DNA of 64,000 nucleotides from NCBI RefSeq assembly GCF_037392515.1, contig NC_090282.1:54646843-54710842 (forward strand), read 5' to 3'. Of this stretch, positions 45,101 through 60,100 are shown in pieces. The stretch's first letter is position 1. Each line of letters opens with the position of its first letter. The stretch comes from Haliotis asinina. Taxonomy: Eukaryota > Mollusca > Gastropoda > Lepetellida > Haliotidae. The notes beneath the pieces were generated by a model. The model was not told the DNA's origin. It saw nothing but the letters and a program-made list of their open reading frames with translations, and searched no databases. The position numbers and the translations under genes were made by a program.

Positions 45101-48100
45101 AAATGAAAAACTATCACTGCATCCATAGTATATGTGACTATCAGTAGTTCAGTAATTGAATTCCATTGATAAATGTGAAGTGAAAAATACAGGATGTTTG
45201 AGTGCAGCAGATTTGAGCAGTCTCATTGACTTTGATGTAACTGTTTACTTGATGTTGGTTTCAACTTTGTCAGTTTTTAAAAGAGACCGAAACTACTTTT
45301 GCTTTGTTTTTATTTCATGTAAGCTATACATTCATTAGGGACATGACTTCAAATGAGACAACTGAAGGAGGAAGACATTATCGCAATAATACGTCTATAG
45401 TATGTTGGAACTGTATATTGCTAGAGCAGTTGTTGTTTCCCCCTCAATAGTCTCCCCTAGTACCATGATATGTGTCAAAGTGGATGTTCATGTAACCAAT
45501 CAATCATTACAAGATGCAGTGTAATTGCTATGTTAGGTCTTGTGAAAATCTTAACCAGACTCAAGATGTGGTATAAGTATGTTACTGTGGATCTGAACAG
45601 TGGCTTTTTGTGTAGGAATGGAACTGTAATTCTCTTGACACAGTTTCTCCCATGATTTCTTTAATAGAATTACTGTTCTTTCTTACATAATAAGACCCTA
45701 AAAAGTGTGACACTTCCCTTATTTATAAGATATTTATGTTCTTCACAAGTCATGGTTATACCCAGTGATTGAAATAATGGCCTGCCCGTGGCCGGTAAAT
45801 TTTGAGTCTGGCTGCCTGGAAATTCTCCCCACCAGGCCGATTGTCTGGCTGAAATTTTTAAGGTTGACCTATTTTCAGTTCGCTCTCAGGACAATCATCT
45901 AACTCAAAGTATAAACTATAAGTAGTAATGGTATCACATAAAAAGTATTCATCCTTCCATTTAAACATTTAATGTATTTAGAACTGAATAACAAAGGACG
46001 AAAATACGTATAAATGTAAACTTCTTTCTTGTGTGAAAATGAAGCCATTCAGGGTGAATGCATTACTCACTATGTTATGTTAAGGAGTGATGGACAAAGC
46101 ATTCATTCAGATTTTTTTCTTTCACAAAACAAAGTAACTGACAATGATAACTCTTTTTGTTTTCAGTATTCATACTGGTTGTCTTGATTTTAGTGAACCA
46201 CATGGTGGTGTTCAGAAACATGTTTTGGCAATGAAAGTTGTAGTTTTTTTTTGTAAGTTATTGCAAAAAGTAAGTTAAAAAGGTGGGCAGGCAACTTTTA
46301 AGATGGGCAGGCAACATTTATGGGCCACCAGCCCGGCTGTCAGGTTGAGTTGAAAAATTATTTCAGTCACTGGTTATACCCTCTTATGTCACATGCTCAA
46401 GTGACATGTCTTACTTTGTCACCATTTGTGGGAAACGTAAATGGATGCCCCAATGTCATGGAAGAATCAACCATAAGTGTGACTTCCTCATAGTTCTCCA
46501 CACACAGGAAGCATGACCACTGTACTGTAGAATCCAAGTCATCTTAATGATACCAACAATATTAGTTGGCACTTAGTCAAAAGAGGATGCATGAGCATCT
46601 TAACACTGTTCATATTGTACTGTATTATTTTCAGCTTGGTGTCAGCAATGTGCAGCAGCTCTTGCAGGATTCCATAAAGGAGGATGCTGCAGTAGTTGAT
46701 ATCTTCTATGCATTTTTTGCCCTAAAAAACCTTGATTTGAAAGGTAGGTTACTATGAAATGAAGACATTTAGCAGAGTTGCAATATGCTTTAACAATAAC
46801 CCCAAGGTAATGGAGAATTAGGGGCTTTTGGGGGGCATGTCCCTATCTTGTCACAATTTGTGGTAACCCTGAAGTGTCTCAGTCAATGAAAAGGTTACCA
46901 TGTAATTAATATGATACATTTCAGTTAGTTGTGGCCATAAATTGAGCCTTTTATACATCTGTTTCAATTATCCAGTGGGATGACAGTGCTGTGTGCATTC
47001 AGACATTATTAGTAGTAAGTATGTAACAAATATAGTTCCTCCACTACTGACTTCACAGACTTCAGTTTCTGATGGTAGTCATCATTAGATGCTCATAAAA
47101 GAAAATGCGTGACATGGCCAGGTTGATTGTGACTGACAGCTATACTCATTCTTGTTTCACAGGAGTGCTTCTGTTTGGATTCATTAAAACATTCTTTCCA
47201 TATAGTAAAAGTTTTTTGTGTCGTAGAAGACAATTGTCTTCATCATAGTCAAGTCCAACATACAGTCCAAGTTTGCTCTAATTGTGAGAAAACCTCTGCA
47301 TTAGATCCTTCTGCGTCAGCTTTCGTATGGAAAGCCTGATCAAGGTAGATAAAGGATAGGCTGTTAGACATAGATATGAGCAATTCAGACCTTCAGCTTT
47401 TATAAAGAACAAGTCCTCTATTTAAAAAGCCTGTTGTTGAGATTATGCCACATGCCTTTCGGCCTCATTCATCAATTTCCCTCTCAAGCAGTCCTTTCAG
47501 TTTTATGGGACTAACACTTGACTGTGCTGCCCACCATTTTCAAACAAAGGTTCTATCAAGAACTGACAGATTTTCCTTTAACATGTTCTCATATACCATC
47601 TCTGTGTTCATTACCCTCTCCTCTCCACCTCTATTGGAGTCTCCATGTCCTCTCTCTGTACCATTGATTGTTGTATTGACAGTATCATCATGTGTATGTT
47701 GCTGTGAATATAAGTTAGTTAAAATTGAAAGTCACATCAATAATATTTCATCCATATCATGACCATGTCAAGTTATGGATAAATAATGACCTAAGATTAA
47801 ATATAAAACATGTGAAAGTGGAAGAGGAGGGACATATTGTACGGTTTATGTAGGAAATAAGTAGCAAACATTCACCGATGGCAAACTGGATGTAGCGCAT
47901 GTATGTTTTGGTTTTGATGGAAGATATTGTTGGAAAGCTGACCAACTCTCATTGGATGTTATACAAATTACAATTATATGTCTACATTTTCTTCAAACTG
48001 CAACATCATCACAGTATGAAACAGACTACATAACCAGCTGACAGCCAGGCAACTGTGGATTAAAAGAGTTTCCTGCACATCAAGACACAAGAACCACACC

Positions 48101-51100
48101 TATACCTGCATCACATGAAATGAGCCTAGTGTTATTCGTTTATCAATTGGGCACTAATGACGTCATTTCCAAGGGATGTAAGCCGTGGTGTGTTTATTGT
48201 GGACATATAACTCTCAATTAATGTTGAAGCCACCAACCCAGCTATACAGAGTATGGGTCAATCACCAAGTGATCGGTTTCATCCATTGATTTGGGTCGGT
48301 TTCATCCATTGTAGAAAATAGAATAGAAGTCGACTTAAGCAGTAGAATAAACGTACAATTTACTATATGTAGTGGGAAGTTTCAAATTTGGAGAAAAATG
48401 TCGAGATGCATCTGTATGTTATTCTCATTTCATGTCTGCTTTCAGTTGACAATGCTAAGGTCAGCAAGTCATTACTGGAATCATTGAAGAAAGATGATTC
48501 TCCCTTGAGGCAAGTTGATAGTTCCATGTTGATAGGACCATTCCTAATCTATGGCTGGGGTTCATCAATTTTGTAACACAAGCCTCTGTATATTTTTCCC
48601 TCTCCCTTTCCTCCTCAGCTATATGTGATCACACAATACCAATACTTTTCACTTATGGTCAGACCTGTGAAGGCCGAGGTTAGAATTCATCTTCAGTAAC
48701 TCATGCTTGTTGTAAAAAGCAACTATCGGGATGGTTCCCAGTTGTACAGTTCAATCATCATGCTGTTGTTCACTGGATTGTCTGGTCCAGACTCAGTTAT
48801 TTACAGACCGCCACCATATAGCTGGAATATTGCTGAGCGCAGCGTATAACCAAACCAGTCACTCGCTTATGGTCAAGTGGGATGTGATTTTACTGATTTT
48901 CAAGCATTTGGGCAACTTGCTCCCTTTAAACCCCCAATCAAAACGTAAGTATATTTTGTGTTTGATAGTGAATTATGGGTGCTTGAAATGCTCTAAGGTC
49001 TTTTGATTTAATTTACAGCCATGGCTATGCATTCCTGGTTGCCTCCGACCTGTCAGGTGACGTGAGCAAATTCTTTGACAGTATTGAAGATGTTGTTGCA
49101 CAAGCTGATGAAGTAGATGAAAAGTATCTCCAGGTGAGCAGGTCCATGCCGTTGTGTTGAGGACTTACTTTGTTAATGTTTATTCATTAAGGTATGAATC
49201 TGTTGTGCAAACTGTTGGTCCATGATATTAAAGGAATATTGCTAAAATCAACAAAACCAAACTCTCCCACTCACTGTGAAGTGAATCTCGCCTGAAACAG
49301 TGTAATACAATTTCAGCACTATTTCATGAGGAATACCATTGTCCTCATAACACTATCTGGTAAAAAATGTGAGAATTGTCTAATTTTGTTGCAAAGTGTC
49401 AAAGGTTTGTGTACATGTATAGTTGTTCTACTCAACATGGTGAAATCTTGAGTATAGTTCCTTGCTTGCAGTTTGAAGGTGGATTGTTCGTCAGCTCACT
49501 AGTTGTTGATGGGGCATACAAGCTTGCCCAGAAAGCCAGCAAGGCCCCAACTATCTCCCAGGTAAGACTAAACTCTGTGTCCCACAATTGCTGTTCAGCT
49601 ATCATGTCAGTATTTTGTCATGCTCACCATGATTTGAGGATACAATAGTCAACTGGATAAGTAATTTATAGCATTGTTTCTGATTCCATCTTAATCACAA
49701 CTGCAAATGTCCCGATCACACAAATAAGATACAGTTACAGAAAGCATTTTCAGGGAACTTATTTATCTTGCCCAAATGCAGATTGTTTAGTGACAATTCC
49801 CCACATAACATGTAGTAACCTACATTTTCATCTGGAGGCCAGATGAATGCAATAACACAGATCTTTTCTTCAACAGCGTGCATAGATCGTTAGCATGTTC
49901 CAGTCAGTTGTAGTTGTGATAAAGCTGAAATATTGGAATGCATCACAAACAATAGTCAATTTTTGAAAGACCGTTGTATAAAGTATCAAAGTATTATCCC
50001 TCTGGGGGATACATTGGCTTTAGAGTATGTTTATAGAAACAGACCTGTCACTTTACTGAAAGATTTAGTTCCTACACGATGAATCGTCTTTGATTATGTT
50101 TATATTGATCCTGATATTTTTTATGGAATACCAAACCTAAATCTTTTTGTACACAACCACATAAATATCAAATTTAAAATTTTTCATTTATGTCCATTAT
50201 GAATAAAAATGAAATGAAGGTTTTCTTGAAAGTCCCAGTTTATTCTTGTGGTGCTTAGGATACTCTTTCTTATTCTTTACCGTGCATTTAGTGCAAAGCG
50301 GGGATACTGTAAATCATTAAATTTTTGTGAGCATGATAATTTAGCAAAAATTGTGAATGACTTGAGCTCGCTAAAATATCATGACACAGTTTGCTGGTAG
50401 AATGCAATGAATAATCAGCAAACAACCTGTCCTATCTTCACTTTATTATTCACCAGTTCATATGAATTAATAATAGATCTAGACAATACATATATTAAGC
50501 AATGACAACGCGAAGAATGTCTAATTACCAGCATTACTCGTACTCACATGTCACATGTCAAACAATGGATACCTGAACAAAAGTCACTCAATCAGTAAGT
50601 CCGATAGTCCAGACGGGCGCCAACCACACAACACACATATCTTAGAGACTGTTTGAAAGGCCGAGACCATCCAGCAGGCGTGGATGGGTTTCATGACACT
50701 TTCATGGAGATCAACAGCTTCGCCGACACTGTCTAAACTGGTCCTTCATGAGTGCCAATTAATTTATTAGAGTCTTTCCATTTAATTTAATCCCTTTGAA
50801 CTGTTTGAAGCTTATCTGGCCTATGCAGCAAGTGTTGTTTTTAGGAAAACATCACTGATTGCCTACATGCGAAAGTACTCCACTGAATGGTGTTCAAGAT
50901 TAGCAGCAAACTTTATTATGTGATTGGATTTACTTCAGATAAAACTTTCAGATGCGAGTAAGCTTTGAAACTGTCAAACTAAACTATGTTTTGAGAATTA
51001 GGCAAGTCACAAATATTGTGACAGAAAATCACCTGTTGGTTGCCACTAGCAAAATTATCATGGCGCAAACATTTCGTGATTTACAGGATATAGTTTGGCA

Positions 51101-54100
51101 TGAAATGCATGTGGACCCGTTTTTTTGTTTGTAAATAACTCTTCATCCAATGACCCATTTGATCTTAAACTTTGCGAGTTGATGTTTTGTCAGACAACCT
51201 AATCATGTTGTAAATCACCCATTTTATGCATTTTTATGAAAGAATCTGTCTATGTAACTGTCAACAAAATAACAGCAGAACACTGACAGCTTGTAGAGGG
51301 TGGAAGCCAATGACCTGTAACAGCAGCATTGTTGGGTCACTCAAGTGAGAAGAATAAAGCACATGTCCTGGCATCTTCACCTCTGTGTTTTATTACCACG
51401 AGTCATGCTTATCATATGGGAGACAGTTGTGCTGAAAGTTCTTTGATCTGCACAAGGTTGAATTACCTTCCTCTGTATTACCATGTATTTTGTCTTTAGG
51501 ACAAAGTGATCAAATTTTCCAACTACTTCCTGAGCCGAAAACATGTCCACCAACTGCGAAGTGCATACTACTTCTTGTCTGTCATCAGCACCCTCAGAGA
51601 TAACAAGGTAGGTTGTATGTCAGTGAATTTGTATTTGTTCTGTATACGTCTGAGAATAGAAAGACGTAGTGCAATGTCAAATGCTTAAAGGTCACACGCA
51701 ACCTAAAGATCAAACATATTTAGAACAAAATTATCACTCATAATGTGTAATTTACATTGTGAAAAAGACAAACAAAATTATCAGCTTACAATCGCCTGCA
51801 ATATTTTCTCCTTGGTGTTTCTTCCCTCAAAACGAAGCACCTGTGAGACCGAACATGGTCAGAGTGGTTGGGTGTGCACTCAAGTGTACTGAAGACTTTC
51901 ATTGGCTGGCTCATTTGCCGATATGCAGAAGGCATATTGAGTGTACAGTCGTGCCCCATTTATCTGACCACTTGTGATTTTTTTTAAATTGTCCGGATAA
52001 ACAAATTTCTGGATATCTGAACCATGTTACATGTACAAAGAAACAAACATAATAGTCCTCAGACGTAATCTTCATTGCTTGATAACACGTCAGCAAGCAC
52101 TTGCTGCTCAATACACTCTGTATATAGAGTTAATCTACATTAACTAGCCATGAGAATAAGCAAATTCTGTGATCAGTCTAAGTAAACTTATCCTCAGTAC
52201 TTTTCGTTACACTCCACCACTGAGTCTAACAAAACCTTATGAGAGGTCGCGTCAGGTAACCTTTGAGATTGACCAATCAGAACACAGCTTACCAAATCAC
52301 GAAAGTGCACATTCGCACATTCCTTCTGAACTTTTTATCTCGAAAAGGTTCTTACCCGAACGATTCCAAATGCTATTTAGCGTACGATCGCTTCCGGGTG
52401 ATGCACACAGCATACGTACAACCATGGCAACGGAGAGTAAACAGTCGCTGAAAATAGTGTTTTTGACAATATTCAAGGATGTTGTCTTGCAGAAATATTA
52501 GCTAATGGTAATCATGTCAAGAGAAACCCCAAAGCGTATATATTGCAGGTCAAATAAGTGTGTTATATGCAAATTTTTGTTTGTGGAGCGATCTGTGTCG
52601 GTGACCTGAATATTTTGAAAGTCCCTCCGATCCCTAAATAGTAGCCATTGTCCGATTGGTTAAATCTATTTAACCGTCTCACATTTGATTGGACTGTCAT
52701 TGGTTGCTCAAAGGTTACCTGACGCGACCTTCTACTAGGTTTCGTTAGACTCAGGGGTGGAGTGTAGCGAAATACACTGAGACGAAATTTACTTAGACTG
52801 ATTCTGTGATAACCATGCCATCACCAAAAGTGTGTGCTTTTTCAGTTAACATTTCGTCATTGACGGGAAAATTTTGACATGCCTCAAAATTACAGGGAGT
52901 TAATCTTCTCACGCTTCAAAGACTGCTGTCTTTCATGTTAAGGCACACAAAGTCAATTCGTATTTGCATATGTAAACATACTGACAAGTACTCAGTCATC
53001 TGGATATACGAGACAAAATTGCACATAATTTAACATTTTGTACATGAAAATGACCGTTTGGTAGCGGAAACCAGATTTCTGAATATGTTTGTAAAATTTT
53101 ACAACGTTGTGAATTCATTTGAAGAAATTTTCACTGGGAAACCAATTTTCTGGATATCTGAGGTTCAGATAAACGGGGCACAACTGTATATAGAGATGAT
53201 CTGTTTGATTGGCATTTCAGAGGTATGGTGAGTTCTAAAAAAGTAAGATTTTTTATGGATAACAACATATTTTTTTGTAAATGATGCGACGTTTCAGTAT
53301 GGATTAAAATATCGCAACCAAGCAAGAATGATATCGGTATAAGAATCCATATAAAAATGTCGCATATGCAATAGTAGATGTTGTTATTCATAAATAATCT
53401 ATATAGAGATGTTGGGTCTGTAAATACATGCTCTCTGCATTTCCGTTCGATCCAGTCAACATGGCTGGAAACTGCCATTCATCCAAGTACAAAGCAGAAC
53501 CTGAAACTGACAATCTGAGTTTTCACCGGTTTCCATCCATGACATATGTCATGTGTTTAAGTATCACACCTGTCTGTCTGTGCAATTACATAATATGACA
53601 GACAGAACCCAGGTGCACAAATCAGTGTATTCTGTTTATGGTGTAAGTTCAAATTGCATGTCATCAGTGATTGAAGTTGTGTATTGCATATTGTCTTTAG
53701 CAGACAGGCAGGCAGACACATAAGTGTCGGCAGTCAAGAAAACAGACTTTGAGATTTGTCAGGCAGAGACAGCTTGTCGCAATGAACATATCTTTCTGCG
53801 TTTCCATAGACATGTATTAAAACATTTCAGTTTTCAAGGTGAGCAATTTTTAGCAATGAAATTAGTGTTTATAATGCTGCTACTCTTTCCAGTGTATGTT
53901 TATTACTGAAGACCTAAAGATGCGTGTAATCACAAGAAACCTCTCTGTTCGCCAACTTAAACCGTAGCATTAATCCTTGCATGCTGTGTTAAGTTGCCTA
54001 CATGGTTGAAACCAGGTGAACCTAATCACCTTTAAAGGTCACATGAAACGTAAAATACAACATTGCAGATTCTGATAGCTTTTGGTATGCACTTACCAAA

Positions 54101-57100
54101 ACAAATCATCAAAAATGCCAATTCAAACTATAAAGTTAAAAAAAAAACATGATGAAAAAACGCCTGCTAAATCAGAGTTCAAACAATGCACTAATTTTCC
54201 CCCAGCGCTGGGGGAAAAAGTGGTTTCAGCTGCTATGCTGTGCTCAAAATGCATACACAGTAAATAGGTTTGCGGAGCTTGAAACAATATGCCTGCCCGG
54301 AGTATGAGGTCGTGAGCAGTAGTCTAATCTTGGTAGTGTATACAAACAAGTAAATTTCTACTCGTTTAATTAAAAAACAAACAAACCAAAAACATGTTGA
54401 TATTGATAAGCTGCTAAAGCAAGCTCTGAGGACATTCATGCTTGCTTTTCAGCTTGCGTAATACGTGTCTATGACTGACCATAGCGTTAATCCTAAAGGT
54501 CATTTTAAGTGCAAAAACGTTGCCTGTAACCAATGCCTCTTCCAACAATTTTGACTTGATTGGTTATTGTGGCTTGTTGTGTTGATTGTCATTGTACCTG
54601 ACACTGTGGGAAATTGCACATTAAATTGATTACTTCTTTGTCTAGACTCCAGTGACTTCAGACAGTCACCACATAGCTGGAATGTGACAGAGTGAAGTGT
54701 TAAACCGACATAAAAGCATGGGTTTCTTAATTGTCCTCTGCTTTCATTGGAGAGCAGAATCATGACACATTTCCAAGAAGGTATCTTTCATAAGAATGGC
54801 ATGATCATCATTAGATTCTACTTCGGTAAATGTTTAGGAATGCCTATTTATTTAGGATATTGTTTCTATTTCAGTATCACATCCCCATTGCTGTCACCCT
54901 TGCCAGTCCTGTTGCTGTCAGCCAGTCATCCCCCAGTATACAGGTGAGGTAGTTCCTTGCAGCTGCTTCTCCATCTACCGTATATTACCGTGTATAAGCC
55001 GACCCCCTAGATAAGCCGACCCCCTAACTTGACCCCTAAAATCAGTGTCAAAATGGTATGTTTTGTGCATAAGCCAACCCCCAGCAACATCTGGCAGGTA
55101 CATTCATGGATGTAAAACGTACATATGGTCGCAGTTAACTCACACCACAAGTCACCTGGCAGTTACAGTCTTGGATGTAAAACATGAGTATGCTAAGTGA
55201 AAATGATATCAAATAAAGATTATGCTGACCATTACTCTAAAAATCCATGGGTGTTTTCCTTTCTATATCCACAATAATGTGTTCACCCAACAGAATTTTA
55301 TTGGGAAAAAGTTCTCATACACCTGCATCATCAACGGGTCCACGTTGTCAAAGAGCAAAGTGACAATGTTTTGGGGAAGATAATTAATCAAAATGAATAG
55401 GCTGAAGAGTACAATCAACATCACTACTCGTAAAAGTTTTCAAATGTACATTAAAACTTACTATTTCCATCTTTTTGAATGATTGTGTGCTGTAATTCAA
55501 GTGACATCTCAGATTTCGTCGCCTTGAACTTTACGCTCAGACATGATGAAGCTAAAAAATATGCATGAAGGATTTTTGTCACAGGTCATAACCTTGCACG
55601 ATACATGCAATAAGGTCCATAATATATGTATAACTGATGATGTTTTGTGTAACACGTTCAGAATAGCTTGATTTTACTCAAAACATTTGTCTGAATCTAT
55701 AAGTTTTCGTTTAAGAGGATGGTATCCTTTGCTGTTATCTTAGGTCACGTGTTTGATTTTGACCAGTCACAATCCTTATGGCAGACTGTGGCAAATACGC
55801 GAAACCAATCATTAGAAACCAATATTTATCCAATAAGATCGTTTATTACAAATGAGAAAATACTCTTGGCAAGAGATGTTCAGAGCTTTTGAACGATACC
55901 ACCACAAAATGAATCATCTCACATGTTATTCATACGGAGCTTTGAAAGCGGAGTTATTTGCCCCTGTTGCAATCCGTTGCCGAGTGGAAAGGCACTGATG
56001 TTGTGAAATAGATGACCAGATATATTATTTGAGAGATCTTTTTATGATAATTTTCTGATTACATAAAAATGAAAACATGAAAGGGTAAAGGGATATATAG
56101 CGGGACTGCATTGTGGCTCTCAGCTGAGGGATATAGCAACATGTTAGAAGTGAAAAGGAAGTATGCCCCTACTTCTAATCTCCAAATTTTTGAAAGTGCT
56201 TGTGGCATATACAAAACAACAGGAAGCAATCACAATATCTGAAGTCCCCAGAAACAGTTGATCGGATTGGCACGTCATTTTGCAAATTGCAACAGGACAG
56301 GATTATAACTTTTTTTATAATGTGTGTAAATAGGTAGGTATGAAACTTCATAATGACGAAGTCCAAAATATTTTGAATAATGATATGTAGTTTATTGATC
56401 ACTTGTAACAAAATAGCTGCAATCATCGTAAATTTCCAGGCAGGTGTACCGTTAACCTGCAAGATCGTCCTTCTACATACTGTATGTTGGGGGGGGCCTC
56501 CAAATTCGGCTTATCCTTTGTCAGCCACTGTCATTGACACACATCAATGTTCATTGTAGGTGCGTGTAACCAATTTGATGGGAGGTCTTCTGGGCCAGCT
56601 GACTGTAACTGCTGACAGTGCACGTCACTTGGGAGATGAAGCCATTGTTCTCAACAAGAAACCGTTCAAGGCTGCCTCCTCTGACAAGTCAGTACTGCTT
56701 GTGTTCCCCTGTCTCGTCTGTCTTGCTATATTGTGTTTGATGCACCATCATGCTTTTTGTACCTGTACTATTTTGGCCCTTCGATTTTCTTGTGTATATT
56801 AGGGCTGTGTATTTGTGAATACATGGTAGTACAATATATTGTGATTCATGCTTCCCTGTACCATTACAGTCCTTATCCCCTTTTTGTACTATACAGACAT
56901 CTCACGCTTGTATATATGCTTTTCTTTCCATCTTCTGTTCATTACTAGCTTGATAATTGTGTTAGAATCTCCAAAGAAATGTCTCCCTCACAGCAATACA
57001 GTAGTTGTTCATCCGTATATTGTTATCCTTTCTTACCATTACATTAGTTTTATTATGTCACCTGATTGAAAGGCAAGTGGTCTTATGTCATGGTCTTTCT

Positions 57101-60100
57101 GGGAAAGTCATCTTTTTGCATGGTTACGTTTTTTTAGTTACTTTCACTAAGTTTTTCCTCTCTAGTATAAATACTTTGGTCTCATATAGTGCTAAATTTT
57201 AAGTGATTTGGAGTGTCAGTAATTTGTTGACGTTTCATTTTCAATACTACTGCTGGAGACACAAAGTGTCATATTTGGACGATATGAACAGATGATGTTT
57301 GTGACTTCAGCTTGTTTAACCACCAGTTGAATGCTTGACTCCATTATCTCTGTCCTCATACATCTTTGGTTAACACTCCTCACTACTTGCCTAAAACTTA
57401 ATACAGTGATTACAACTCACATAATCTAACTTAAAATTCACATGGTCTTAGTTCTGAGATCACTTTATGCAAGTCAAGACAAATTAAGGCTAGTTGGTTT
57501 AAGTTGGTTTAACACAGACCGTGTGTGTTGCAATGTGTTCAGATATCAGTTGTCAGTATCTGTTTTGTACTTTTAGTCTTTCATTGTATAGTTTGTTTGT
57601 TACTGTAGGTCTCTATACGAGCTTGACTTCATGCAGTCAAAACCAGCCCGTGGCTTCTACAAGTTGACAATTTCTGTTTCCCCCCAGAAGTCTGATAGTC
57701 GTCTTATTGGCACCTCAGGAGCAGAGGTAGGTGTCAGATTGCCTTGTCAGTTTATGTACATGATTGACTCTAATATGATGCGGGGGTTTAACTGTTTGAA
57801 AAAGATATTCATGTTGCTATTTTTGTTTCACTATATGTTCACGCATGCTGTTTGTCAGGTGGATGTGAAGGTGACAACTCAAGTGTCAGTTGAGAATGTG
57901 GAGATAGGTGTTGCAGACAAAGACCAGACCACTGCAGCCCGGACCACAAAGTATGAACCTTTTTCCCCCTAATGTATTGTGGGTATCTTCCCATTATGAC
58001 TACTCCCAGTTTGATTACTCACGAATATAAACATTTAATGGCATGCCCCTGCACTTAATAATGTACTGTACCTGTATAGCTAATTACTCCCAGTTAGCCT
58101 ACTTTTCAAAATAAACCTATTAGGGAAACCTTTAATGATTAAAAGCCAAGTGAATCAGGTATCTTGTGGTCATTCTATCTTTCTTTTAGTATTTGGATCA
58201 AAACTGTGTGAACTTTAAGTACAGGTTGTTTTGAAAAATGGACATAATCCCTCCAACTTCCATACAAAATATCAACTCTAGAACAAGCATTCTCAATCAT
58301 TTTTATCAAACTCGATTATGTTGTGGATTTTATTGCCCAATGCTAATAACGCTATTTCCCTGAACGTGTTTAAAAACCAAGATAATAGAAATTCACAATT
58401 ACTTTGATTAAATTTTTTGACCGGATTTTGTTAAAAATCCATTCCATTTAACTCCATTGTCGCCTCAAGCTCAACTGTATTGATTTAAATACAGACAGGT
58501 ATAATCAACATATATCAGAAACATCTAAGTGTTTATTTGTTCTATATGATTGAGACATTACTCACTTTCTTTTTTATGTTCGAACTATCAAAATTTAAGA
58601 AATGTGTATTTTCAGAATGAGGACTATGATTTATCGATATACAACTTCCTTTATTCAGTGATTGCGATATTTCGACATAGATGATGTCGTTGTTAAGCAA
58701 ATATTTGAAGAAGTGAAAATATGTTTAAAACCATGTATAAGTAGCAGAGTTGTGTATTGGACGGTTGTCATACTGAGATTAGTCATAATGGGAATGAACT
58801 GTATTGTCACATGGCTTTGTCAGTCTGTTTGTCTTTATTGTTAATATCTCTATTAATGTTGCTCGATGAAAACGATGCCATATAGTTTGAATATTGCTGG
58901 GTGCGGCATAAAACTAAAGTCACTCACACTACTAGATGAATATATTCTCAGTATTTCAACAAACATCACGATTTTTCCTCCTTTGAGTGGCATTTAGAAG
59001 CTTGTCTATCCATTAATAATCGTTCCTATTCATTGGGACTGGTAACATGCTGTAAAACACCACTATTTGGATCTGGTGCTCAAGCTCATTGAGATATTGT
59101 CACGTCCAGACTATTGTTCAGCTGGTTTACTGTGTGTTGGGTGCAACAAACAAACATAATGAAACTACTTTTATTAGGATTGTGCACCCAAGCAAGGCAG
59201 CCAAAACTCAAGAAGCTGACTCTCACCAGAAGATTATTATGAAGTTCCAGTTAAAGGACAAAGTGTCAGGCAAACTCATTACAGCTCATCAGGTCAGTGG
59301 CTTGCTTTCACTAAAAAGGTAGACAAAGGTGTCCTGAGGCAGAGGCCATGTTTACATGAATTTGTAGACCAGAAAAGTAGTTATCACAAATGTTCATGAA
59401 CCAGAAGGGGTGTGTTCTGGATGTTTCTGAATCGTTGATGTTCTCAAATCTTCACTAGCACATCAGTTTCATGTAATGAATATGAACATATGATTTTTTG
59501 TCATCCTGTCTTTCTCATTTTGTAATGGATGCAGATAGTTCTTATTAAGGGATACAGTGCAAGTTTTGAAGTCGGCATGATTCTCAAAACGGTGATATGT
59601 CAGGTGGGCACAATTGACATTTACACTGGGGCACAATGTAATCATATTTTTCACTTATGACTGCAGGCCTTTGTCAGACTGACCAATATGCAGACCAAGC
59701 AGGAGATAATCTTTGTGACGGAAGCAGATTCTTCGCACACTATGAAGTTTGACTTGGTAAGTAAGAGCTGAAAATAGATTTATCACCTGAAACATGTCTA
59801 GTTTTTTAACTCATCCTGTCTCATGTATTGTACTCTCTGTTGAATTCAATGAACGAGTGGAAACAAAAAGCTTGTAAACTTATCTCAGCCTCTGGTCCAA
59901 GCACCCAACCACCTTGTCCATGTTCCTGGACATTTTCCTGTCTCTCAAGAGAAGCATGCTCATACGCTACTGCCTAGTCACATGATCATATCTTGGTGAT
60001 CATTCTCCCTCTTGTTGATGATCACTGCAGGTGCTAATTTGTGATGTAGAATTTTACCATACAAGAAATATCGGTAAAAAGAGGAAAGGAAGAGAAAACT

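Noticed and set aside
54976-56515. A 1.5-kb non-autonomous transposon with ATAAGCCGA ends
   Set aside because: Only about nine matching end bases and no target duplication found; kept as a simple repeat at the left end.
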